Below the pieces are notes generated by a model. The model was given only the letters and a program-made list of their open reading frames with translations. It searched no databases and was not told where the DNA came from. DNA of 20,366 bases, taken from positions 1-20,366 of the forward strand of contig CAJUAO010000024.1 of assembly GCA_910584685.1 (NCBI GenBank), given 5' to 3'. Shown here piece after piece: positions 14,079 to 20,366 of the stretch. Positions within the stretch are counted from its first letter, which is position 1. The number at the start of each line of letters is the position of its first letter. This DNA is from an uncultured Lachnospiraceae bacterium (GTDB lineage: Bacteria > Bacillota > Clostridia > Lachnospirales > Lachnospiraceae). A program made the translations under genes and the position numbers.

Positions 14079-14708
14079 ATTTATGGAAATACATATAAGG
14101 TTATAGATGAAAAGTCATGGGAAAGAAGCATGCATTGTATGGTTTTTAGAAACAGTGTTGAGCCTGCATTTTGCGTAACTTTTGATGTAGACATCACCAA
14201 TTTTCTGAAACAGATTAGAAAACAAAATTTTTCCTTTACGCTTGCGTTCGTTTATGCAGTATGTAAATGCGCAAATGAGATTGAAGCGTTCAGGTATCGT
14301 TTTTTAGATGGTAAAATTGTTTTGTTCGATAAAATTGATACTGCCTTTACTTATTTGAATAAAGATACGGAATTGTTTAAGGTAGTTAATGTTCCTATGC
14401 AGGATACAATGAAAGAATATGTAGAATTGGCGGCGCAGACAGCAGAGGGGCAAAAGGAATATTTTACAGGACCCCTTGGCAATGATGTATTTCAATGTTC
14501 TCCCATGCCTTGGGTAACATATACCCATATTTCCCATACAAATTCAGGAAAGAAGGATAATGCAACGCCTTTGTTTGACTGGGGGAAATATTATGAAAAG
14601 GAGGGACGGGTTGTTATGCCTGTGTCAGTTCAGGCGCACCATTCCTTTGTTGATGGGATACATATTGGATTGTTTGCTGAAAAACTGCAAAAATATTTGA
14701 ATTTTTAA
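14079..14708 (+). CDS. CatA-like (chloramphenicol acetyltransferase family) O-acetyltransferase, start abnormal
   Basis: About 209 residues of the trimeric chloramphenicol acetyltransferase fold, which moves acetyl from acetyl-CoA to a hydroxyl. The C-terminal catalytic motif QAHHSFVDGIH has the base His (H188 if counted from 14079) and the structural Asp four residues later, as in type III CAT (H195, D199). PWVTYTHISHT is the usual strand before it. The N-terminal family segment YKVIDEKSWERS is encoded in frame from 14094 but has no ATG. The first in-frame ATG, 14130, would cut off about 17 residues and has no good ribosome site. The in-frame codon 8 bases after AGGAGG is ATT. Either ATT starts translation, or one base was lost near ATG 14083 (ATGGG to ATGG restores MGNTYKVIDEK), making it a frameshifted gene. 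Whether chloramphenicol is the substrate is not shown. Confidence 0.8.
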   Translation: MYGNTYKVIDEKSWERSMHCMVFRNSVEPAFCVTFDVDITNFLKQIRKQNFSFTLAFVYAVCKCANEIEAFRYRFLDGKIVLFDKIDTAFTYLNKDTELFKVVNVPMQDTMKEYVELAAQTAEGQKEYFTGPLGNDVFQCSPMPWVTYTHISHTNSGKKDNATPLFDWGKYYEKEGRVVMPVSVQAHHSFVDGIHIGLFAEKLQKYLNF

Positions 14709-14755
14709 TAAAGAGCCGGAAATCTGCATAAACAGCAGAACTTCCGGCTCTTTAT
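14708..14755. terminator. Bidirectional intrinsic terminator
   Basis: A 14-bp perfect stem (14708-14721 with 14742-14755) contains AAAGAGCCGGAA and its complement. A second 5-bp stem (TCTGC/GCAGA) lies inside. T-rich sequence follows on both strands (CTCTTTATATTT forward; CTCTTTATTAAAAAT reverse). It lies between the convergent CatA-like and GH31 genes and should end both transcripts. Confidence 0.85.
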
Positions 14756-14815
14756 ATTTGATGTCACATAAAGTGTAAATAAACAGAATAAAACTAAATC
14801 TGCAGATAAATTTAT

Positions 14816-16816
14816 TTAAATTTTCCCAACCAAATACTCCTGTCTGCCATCTCTCAAAAATACCGGCAGCGTATTTAAAGGAGCCGAAATCTCGTATGAC
14901 TGTCCGCCATCATATTTCTTTCCGTCTATGGCGCAAATCCAGCTTGCGCCCTTCGGCAGATAAACCCTGCGTGAGGTTTTATGCTCATGACATACAGGAG
15001 CAACAAGTATGTCGCCGCCATACATATATGAGTCAGCTATATCATAGCAGTTTTCATCATCAGGAAATTCATAGAACAATGCTCTCATAACAGGAGCGCC
15101 TGTTTCATGGGCCTGTCTCATAAGCTCTCTTGTATAATCACGCATTGCTTCGCGTACATTTATAAATTTAACCATTATCTCACAGGCTTCCTCACCGTAG
15201 CTCCAGACCTCATTGTCAGCGCCTGTCCACTCGCGCTTTTCACCTTCTTTATTGTAAATGTCCGTACCCGGAAGCCTGCATCCGTGTATTCTCATAACGG
15301 GGCAGAATGTTCCGAACTGGAACCAGCGTATGAGAAGCTCCTTAAAGTCCTCACTGCGGGTGTCGCCTCCGTGAAAGCCTCCAATATCTGTAGTCCACCA
15401 CGGTATACCGCTTATACCCATGTGTATTCCCGCGCATATCTGCTTCCTAAAATCCTCATAGGTAGACATAATATCTCCAGACCACACAAGAGCGCCATAT
15501 CTTTGGCTGCCTGCCCACGCGCAGCGTATAAGATTAACTATATCCTTCTGTCCGTTGTTTTTTTGTCCCTCATAAAAGAGCCTTGCATATTCTCTCGGAT
15601 AAATATTTCCTATGGCTGATACGGCTCCGGCGTGGTAGCGGTAATTGTCAAAGGCGTATTCCGTAAATTCAGGCTCTGCCTCGTCAAGCCAAAAGGTGTT
15701 AATGCCAAGCTCAGCATAATTTTTCCTGCATTTTTCCCAGACATATTCACGTGTTCTTGGATTTGTTGCATCCATAAATACATTATTTCCATGGAAAAGC
15801 ATCTGTACATCTATGCCGGAATTAATCTTAACCAAAAGTCCCTGCTGTCTCATTTCATTATAATTTTCGCTTCTGTAATCAACCTGCGGCCATACTGACA
15901 CCATGGTTTCTATGCCCATAGCCTTAAGCTCGTCTATCATAGCCTTCGGGTCAGGGAAATATTCTTCATCAAAACGCCAGTCGCCGCACCTTTTCCAGTG
16001 ATAATAATCAATGACAATAACGTCAATAGGAATACCACGTCTTTTATATTCTCTTGCTACTTTTAAAACCTGCTCCTGATTATAATAGCGAAGCTTGCAC
16101 TGCCAAAAGCCTAAGCCGTACTCCGGCATCATAGGAGCCCTGCCTGTGACATCTGAATAAGCCCGCTCAATATCAGCAGGAGTATCTCCTGCGGTTATCC
16201 AGTAGTCAAGCTGTGTGGTAGCGTTTGCAACCCATTCCGTAGTATTAAGTCCAAAATGAACCTCGCCTATGGCAGCATTATTCCACAGAAATCCATAGCC
16301 AAGGCTTGACATATAAAATGGAATACTTGCCTGTGAATTTCTGTGTGCAAGCTCTAAATTGCAGCCCTTTAAATTAAATATTTCCTGCTGGTACTGTCCC
16401 ATGCCATATATCTTTTCATCAGGATTAGATATAAAGCTTGCCTTAAGCTTAAAGCTGTCGCCTGCAAGAGGCGTAAAGTGACGGGCCTTTTTTGCAAGGG
16501 CGTTTCCGTTTGTTATCTCGCTTAACAAAAGCTCACCCCTGCCGTTAAAAAAGGAAATCTGCAGGTTATTTCCCCACGGCTGTACTGCAAGTCTCACAGT
16601 GATATTGCCGTTTGTAATGGCAGCGCACATATCCTCTATATGTATTTCACCTGAAAGCTCAGGAACAGGAAGAAGCGCTCCCGTATTATCCTTCACAGGC
16701 TCAGACAATATAGCGGAACGTATACGCAGGCTGTTTTCACCCCAAGGTGAAACTATAACAGTTTCGCCGTTTTCACGATAAATAAGTTCGTTTTCTCTCT
16801 TCTCAAAAAAATTCAT
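14816..16816 (-). CDS. Glycoside hydrolase family 31, alpha-xylosidase-type
   Basis: A 666-residue enzyme of family GH31. An N-terminal beta-sandwich (about 1-225) includes EKIYGMGQYQQE, followed by the catalytic (beta/alpha)8 barrel. The nucleophile is D378 in NTFWLDEAEPE; the acid/base is D448 in VWSGDI. The IPIDVIVIDYYHW strand (263-274) and RIHG (509-512) are typical. The FWLDEAEPE form, rather than WNDMNE, is seen in alpha-xylosidases and relatives, so release of alpha-xylose from xyloglucan-type oligosaccharides is the best guess; alpha-glucosidase activity is possible. No signal peptide is present, so it acts inside the cell. It is transcribed towards the CatA-like gene and shares the terminator at 14708-14755. 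Together with the GH127 gene it suggests use of imported hemicellulose fragments. Confidence 0.9.
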   Translation of the reverse strand: MNFFEKRENELIYRENGETVIVSPWGENSLRIRSAILSEPVKDNTGALLPVPELSGEIHIEDMCAAITNGNITVRLAVQPWGNNLQISFFNGRGELLLSEITNGNALAKKARHFTPLAGDSFKLKASFISNPDEKIYGMGQYQQEIFNLKGCNLELAHRNSQASIPFYMSSLGYGFLWNNAAIGEVHFGLNTTEWVANATTQLDYWITAGDTPADIERAYSDVTGRAPMMPEYGLGFWQCKLRYYNQEQVLKVAREYKRRGIPIDVIVIDYYHWKRCGDWRFDEEYFPDPKAMIDELKAMGIETMVSVWPQVDYRSENYNEMRQQGLLVKINSGIDVQMLFHGNNVFMDATNPRTREYVWEKCRKNYAELGINTFWLDEAEPEFTEYAFDNYRYHAGAVSAIGNIYPREYARLFYEGQKNNGQKDIVNLIRCAWAGSQRYGALVWSGDIMSTYEDFRKQICAGIHMGISGIPWWTTDIGGFHGGDTRSEDFKELLIRWFQFGTFCPVMRIHGCRLPGTDIYNKEGEKREWTGADNEVWSYGEEACEIMVKFINVREAMRDYTRELMRQAHETGAPVMRALFYEFPDDENCYDIADSYMYGGDILVAPVCHEHKTSRRVYLPKGASWICAIDGKKYDGGQSYEISAPLNTLPVFLRDGRQEYLVGKI

Positions 16817-17130
16817 TTAAACCCTCATTTCTTTTTTAATAAATCTTAAGCAGCATTCCATTCAATTTCATATAGACCTTTTGAATGATTATTTATATTT
16901 TATCTGTTATATTACCTTTTTTCAATGATAGAAACTGCTTTCAAATTGTATTTTTATGCTTTAAAAACAAAGGAAGACATTGAGCAAAAGTATATCAAAT
17001 ATTAATTTTTCATCCTAAAATCATAACCTTTCACCTCCCAAAAACCACCTCTTACCTAAAACCTATTTACACACGCCTCTTTTTTGTGTATAACCTAATT
17101 GTAGCGAAGAAACCCAAGAGGATTAAAGGC
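16817..17130. other. Divergent intergenic region between GH31 and LytTR genes
   Basis: A 314-bp AT-rich region holding the GH31 promoter at 16897-16925. On the forward side no convincing promoter is seen. TACACA (near 17069) and TGTGTA (near 17085) form 6-bp inverted arms about 50 nt before the LytTR start and might be a binding site, but the spacer is long. No gene is supported here. Confidence 0.4.
16897..16925 (-). promoter_or_regulatory. Promoter of the GH31 gene
   Basis: On the minus strand, TTGAAA (complement of 16920-16925) and TAAAAT (complement of 16897-16902) are 17 bases apart. A transcript start near 16890 gives a leader of about 75 nt before the ATG at 16816. Confidence 0.6.
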
Positions 17131-17598
17131 ATGAGGATAAGAATTGAAATCGAGGAAAATTTAACAGAGGACGAAGTAGTTATCCGCTGCAGTAGTTTGA
17201 ATGAAAGCATAATTGCCATACAAAAAAACATTGCCGAAGCAGTCAGGGGCAGGCAGCAGATAATGGTAATGAAGGGCGATAAGGAATACTGGCTGCTCCT
17301 TACAGAAATTCTCTTTCTTGAAACAACGGAAAATCAGGTGGCAGTTCATTCGGCAAATCAGGTTTTTTACACAAGACTTAAATTATACGAGCTTGAGGAG
17401 CTGCTCCCGTCAGTGTTTATGAGAGTGTCTAAATCCGCTATTGTGAACACGGAAAAGGTACGCTCCATAAAAAAGAATATTACAGGCGCAAGCGAGGTAG
17501 AGTTTGAGAACTGTCATAAGATAGCGTACGTATCACGAAGCTATCTGAAACCCTTTATCAGCAGAATGGAGGAAAGGCAGTTAAAGCAGCTTAAGTAA
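17131..17598 (+). CDS. LytTR-family DNA-binding regulator
   Basis: A 155-residue protein consisting of a short N-terminal strand region (MRIRIEIEENLTEDEVVIRC) and a C-terminal LytTR domain from about residue 50. The domain includes YWLLLTEILFLETTENQVAVHSANQVFY, then FMRVSKSAIVNTEKVRSI, and ends in the HKIAYVSRSYLKPF strand-helix. LytTR domains bind direct repeats upstream of target promoters. No receiver domain is attached, so it is a stand-alone regulator of the kind usually paired with a membrane protein in the next gene. The start at 17131 is chosen because AAGAGG lies 9 bases upstream; the in-frame GTG at 17086 has no ribosome site. The LiaF-like gene follows 58 nt after the stop and probably modulates it or is its target. 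Confidence 0.85.
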   Translation: MRIRIEIEENLTEDEVVIRCSSLNESIIAIQKNIAEAVRGRQQIMVMKGDKEYWLLLTEILFLETTENQVAVHSANQVFYTRLKLYELEELLPSVFMRVSKSAIVNTEKVRSIKKNITGASEVEFENCHKIAYVSRSYLKPFISRMEERQLKQLK

Positions 17599-17600
17599 AA

Positions 17601-17617
17601 TGTGCAAAAACCGCACA
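17601..17617. promoter_or_regulatory. Short inverted repeat before the LiaF-like gene
   Basis: TGTGC at 17601-17605 and GCACA at 17613-17617 are perfect 5-bp inverted arms around 7 bases. They lie between the LytTR stop and a TATAAA at 17627-17632, ahead of the LiaF-like start at 17657. It may be an operator or a weak hairpin. It does not have the direct-repeat form of a usual LytTR site. Confidence 0.25.
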
Positions 17618-17656
17618 AAAATATGGTATAAAAATATTGGAAAAGAGGTAAAAGGA

Positions 17657-18394
17657 ATGAGTAAAAAAAGTATAGCGTGGGGAATTATACTGATACTGCT
17701 GGCAGCTTATCTTGTCATAAGCAGATTAGGTCTTATGCCGGGTATACCGATGGGAAAGATAATATTTACCATTATATTCGGCTACACAGCAATAAGGGGA
17801 ATAATGAAGGTGGATTTTATGCAGATAACAATGTCCCTTGGTATTTTAGGCTGGGTGTATGACGATGTTCTCGGAATAGAGGCAATAACACCGTGGATAA
17901 TTCTCCTTTCTGCATTTTTGCTGGGCTTAGGCTTAAATATTATATTTAAAAGAAAAACAATGCATATAGATATAAGCTATGACAGCAATAATCCAAATTA
18001 CAGATATATGGAGTTTAAAACAGAAAATAGGAAAGAATGTACGGAAATCTGTGATGATGGAGGCTTTATAAGCTGTGAGAATGTGTTTGGCTCTACAAAT
18101 AAATATGTAAACACAATGGAATTTACAGGCGCAGATATAGAAAATGTTTTTGGCTGTACAACAGTTTATTTTGACAATGCGGTTATGAAAAATGGCGAGG
18201 CGGTAGTAAATGTAGAAAATGTCTTTGGAGAAACCAGGCTTTATTTTCCTAAGGAGTGGAGAATGGAACTAAGAGAAGACAAGGTGTTTGGAAGCATAAA
18301 CTGTAAGGGAATGTGCAGAACAGATATAAATGCTCCGGTTGTTAAGGTAAAAGCAGAATGCGTCTTTGGAAACATAAAAATATTTTTTAATTAA
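17657..18394 (+). CDS. LiaF-like membrane protein with VFG-repeat C-terminal domain
   Basis: A 245-residue protein with four predicted membrane helices in the first 97 residues (about 7-26, 33-50, 53-67 and 75-97). A soluble C-terminal beta-domain like that of LiaF (DUF2154 / cell-wall-active antibiotic response) follows. Five VFG turns recur at 143, 164, 189, 210 and 236 (ENVFGST, ENVFGCT, ENVFGET, DKVFGSI, ECVFGNI), giving a short right-handed beta-helix. In Bacillus LiaF holds the LiaRS envelope-stress system off; here the likely partner is the LytTR regulator upstream, which is inference. The start at 17657 follows AAAGG; an upstream in-frame ATG at 17600 has no ribosome site and no membrane helix. 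The ABC exporter begins 88 nt downstream. Confidence 0.8.
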   Translation: MSKKSIAWGIILILLAAYLVISRLGLMPGIPMGKIIFTIIFGYTAIRGIMKVDFMQITMSLGILGWVYDDVLGIEAITPWIILLSAFLLGLGLNIIFKRKTMHIDISYDSNNPNYRYMEFKTENRKECTEICDDGGFISCENVFGSTNKYVNTMEFTGADIENVFGCTTVYFDNAVMKNGEAVVNVENVFGETRLYFPKEWRMELREDKVFGSINCKGMCRTDINAPVVKVKAECVFGNIKIFFN

Positions 18395-18482
18395 GCATTG
18401 TTGTAAATTAAGCTTTAGTCAAAAAATAAAAAATATGGCGGCAGGAATTAGCCGGTTTTAAAAGAAAAGAGGAAAATAAAGC

Positions 18483-20318
18483 ATGGGAGAGAAAAAAGAG
18501 GAAAAGGAAGATAAGCCGGAAAAAAATAAGTACAGGCTTATGCCGGTGGTAAAGAGGCTTTTAAAGGAGGAGAGAAAGCAGGGGAGAGGCAATTTAGGAA
18601 AGAAGGCGGTTTATACGGCTGCGGCGGCAGTCTACCCTTTTATGGCGGTGTTTCTGCCAAAGATAGCCATAGGAATACTGGAGGAGGAGAGACAAAATAC
18701 AGAGGAGCTCCTTATTATAGCCATGGCAGCATATTTGTGTGCGGCAGCATTTATAGGATATTGTATGCAGAGGGTAAAGTATTCCATAGAGGGAGAAAAT
18801 ATGAGGCTCAGGCTAAGATATATTGAAGCTCTTGGTAAAAAAATCATGAACATGGATTATAAATATGTGGAGGACGCAGGCTTTTGGGATAAAAACCATA
18901 TGGCAATGAATGCTGGAAACAGTAATACAAATGGAATAGAGGGAATGTACAACAGAATTTATACTATTCCGTCTAAGGCGCTTGCTCTTGTGGGAATGAC
19001 GGCGCTGTCCGTTGGATTAAGTCCGTTGGTATTTGTGTCTCTTATAATTCATGTGGCAGTGATTATGTGTATATCGGTAATGAATAACAGATACAGATAC
19101 AATAGAAAAGAGGAAAGGTCAAAACTTGAAAGAAAGGTAGATTATTACTATAAGACCACCCATGATTTTACATTTGGAAAGGATATAAGGATATATAATT
19201 TCAGGGACAGAATACTTAAAAATTATCAGGCAGAAACAGAGAGCCTTAAGCATTTTATAAGCGGACTGGCAGGACATGAATTTTTATTAAATCTTATTGG
19301 AATTGCCACCCTTTTAATAACAAATGTAACTATGTATGGAATACTTATATATGAAGCCGTAAACGGCATGCCTATAAGCTCCTTTACCATGTATATATCG
19401 TTAATTACAACACTTATGGCAAGTATGCTGTCCTTTGGGGAGGATATTACCTTCCTTCAAAATGAGAGTCAGTATGTTGGAGACTTTTTCAGGCTTATAG
19501 ATGAGGAGCTTGAGGATAAAAGAAATGAGGAGCTTAAAATAGACGACACGCTGGAGATAGTCTTTGACCATGTGGATTTTAAGTATCCGGGAAGCGACAT
19601 ATATATTTATAAGGATTTAAATTTTAAGATTAACAGGGGGGAGAAGTTAGCTGTTGTGGGAGTAAACGGGGCAGGAAAATCAACGCTTGTAAAGCTTATG
19701 ACAGGCCTTTTTGAGCCTACGGCAGGACATATTTACATAAACGGCAGGGACATAAACAGCTTTGGCAAACGGCAGCTATACAGACTTTATTCCGCAGTAT
19801 TTCAGGATGTAAACATACTTGCATTTTCCATAAGGGATAATGTGACGGGAGGAAGGAGTAATGACATCATAGATAATAATGACGACAGCAGGGTTGAGGA
19901 GGCCCTTAAAAGGGTAGGTCTGTGGAAAAAGGTAGAGGGCTTTGAAAATGGCTTAGACCAGATGATGCTAAAGGTGATAGATGAGAACGGAACGGATTTT
20001 TCAGGAGGAGAAAGGCAGAAGCTTTCCATAGCAAGAGGTCTTTACAAGGACGCCCCAATGGTTATTATGGATGAGCCTACGGCGGCTCTTGACGCGCTGG
20101 CTGAGGCAGAGATATATGAAAGCTTTAGCAATATGGTCGAAGGGAAGACAGCAGTTTATATTTCCCACAGGCTTGCAAGTACAAAATTCTGCGATAAAAT
20201 TGCGTTATTTGACAAGACAGGGCTGAAGGAGTATGGAAGCCACGAGGAGCTTATGGAGCTTAAGGGGGAATATTATCACATGTTCACCGTACAGGGAAAG
20301 TACTATCAAAATGCATAG
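18483..20318 (+). CDS. ABC exporter, fused membrane and ATPase domains
   Basis: A 611-residue half-transporter of the type IV (exporter) class. The charged N-terminus is followed by a membrane domain from about 43 to 325, with hydrophobic helices near 43-66, 77-95, 165-200 and 270-315. The nucleotide-binding domain begins near 358. It has Walker A GVNGAGKST (393-401), Q-loop Q441, signature FSGGERQ (506-512), Walker B MVIMDE (526-531), D-loop ALD and switch H562 in ISHRLAS, so it should hydrolyse ATP. It probably works as a homodimer or with a partner just beyond the window. Substrate is unknown; peptides, lipids or antibiotics are usual for the class. Its place after LytTR and LiaF-like genes suggests a role in envelope stress or drug export. 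The start ATG follows GAGG about 9 bases upstream. Confidence 0.9.
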   Translation: MGEKKEEKEDKPEKNKYRLMPVVKRLLKEERKQGRGNLGKKAVYTAAAAVYPFMAVFLPKIAIGILEEERQNTEELLIIAMAAYLCAAAFIGYCMQRVKYSIEGENMRLRLRYIEALGKKIMNMDYKYVEDAGFWDKNHMAMNAGNSNTNGIEGMYNRIYTIPSKALALVGMTALSVGLSPLVFVSLIIHVAVIMCISVMNNRYRYNRKEERSKLERKVDYYYKTTHDFTFGKDIRIYNFRDRILKNYQAETESLKHFISGLAGHEFLLNLIGIATLLITNVTMYGILIYEAVNGMPISSFTMYISLITTLMASMLSFGEDITFLQNESQYVGDFFRLIDEELEDKRNEELKIDDTLEIVFDHVDFKYPGSDIYIYKDLNFKINRGEKLAVVGVNGAGKSTLVKLMTGLFEPTAGHIYINGRDINSFGKRQLYRLYSAVFQDVNILAFSIRDNVTGGRSNDIIDNNDDSRVEEALKRVGLWKKVEGFENGLDQMMLKVIDENGTDFSGGERQKLSIARGLYKDAPMVIMDEPTAALDALAEAEIYESFSNMVEGKTAVYISHRLASTKFCDKIALFDKTGLKEYGSHEELMELKGEYYHMFTVQGKYYQNA

Positions 20319-20366
20319 TGTGAAATATACTTTTATGGCAGCAAAAGACGCAGCCTAAGACAGCAA
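20319..20366. other. Right-edge fragment
   Basis: 48 bases after the exporter stop. No terminator hairpin or complete start with ribosome site is visible, so the operon may continue beyond the window. Confidence 0.4.

Noticed and set aside
15107..15619. Forward frame of about 170 codons antisense to the GH31 gene
   Set aside because: It is a shadow of a well-supported GH31 enzyme with intact catalytic residues, and has no promoter or ribosome site.
17069..17090. TACACA/TGTGTA inverted arms as a LytTR operator
   Set aside because: LytTR proteins bind spaced direct repeats rather than inverted arms, and 6-bp arms in AT-rich DNA are easily found by chance.

Overview
The window looks like a chromosome segment of a low-GC Gram-positive anaerobe of the Clostridia, most likely a gut Lachnospiraceae (Lachnospira/Eubacterium eligens-like). 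The grounds are AT-rich sequence with strong AGGAGG-type ribosome binding sites and a typical gene set: HTH-APH fusion, GH127, GH31, Lsa-type ABC-F, CatA-type acetyltransferase, LytTR/LiaF-like pair and HD-GYP protein. The species is inference. No phage, IS transposase, CRISPR array, tRNA or rRNA was seen.

Layout. 1-1703: a 91-bp perfect hairpin, a reverse-strand AraC regulator and a divergent promoter region. 1704-4277: an HTH domain fused to an APH-type kinase, then a promoter with a palindromic operator-like site driving an esterase and a DUF3237-like gene. 4278-6378: a long leader with a consensus promoter, a 33-codon reading frame and an intrinsic terminator (attenuator) ahead of an Lsa-type ABC-F ribosome-protection gene. 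6562-7903: a 3-hydroxyacyl-CoA dehydrogenase homologue followed by a 325-bp hairpin related to the one at 281-371. 8081-10482: the wreck of an XRE/TPR regulator, then a membrane dCACHE-HD-GYP protein with a degenerate C-terminal receiver. 10635-11675: a nine-copy WG-like repeat protein. 11885-16816: GH127 beta-L-arabinofuranosidase, a CatA-like acetyltransferase with an abnormal start and a hairpin leader, a bidirectional terminator, and a reverse-strand GH31 alpha-xylosidase-type enzyme. 17131-20318: LytTR regulator, LiaF-like membrane protein and ABC exporter.

How genes work together. GH127, GH31 and the esterase fit intracellular breakdown of arabinose-, xylose- and ester-decorated plant oligosaccharides; none has a signal peptide. 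The ABC-F protein, CatA-like enzyme and LytTR-LiaF-exporter module are candidates for antibiotic or envelope-stress defence, and two of them have structured leaders.

Most notable: the hairpins at 281-371 and 7579-7903 form one family. Their outer 22 bp are identical. Over the next 20 aligned base pairs they differ at nine positions, eight changed in both arms so pairing is kept and the ninth a G-C versus G-T change. Both lie just downstream of a gene, in the same orientation relative to it, with a shared flank on the gene-proximal side. This is a covariation signature of a structured, dispersed 3'-end element that I cannot match to a named family.
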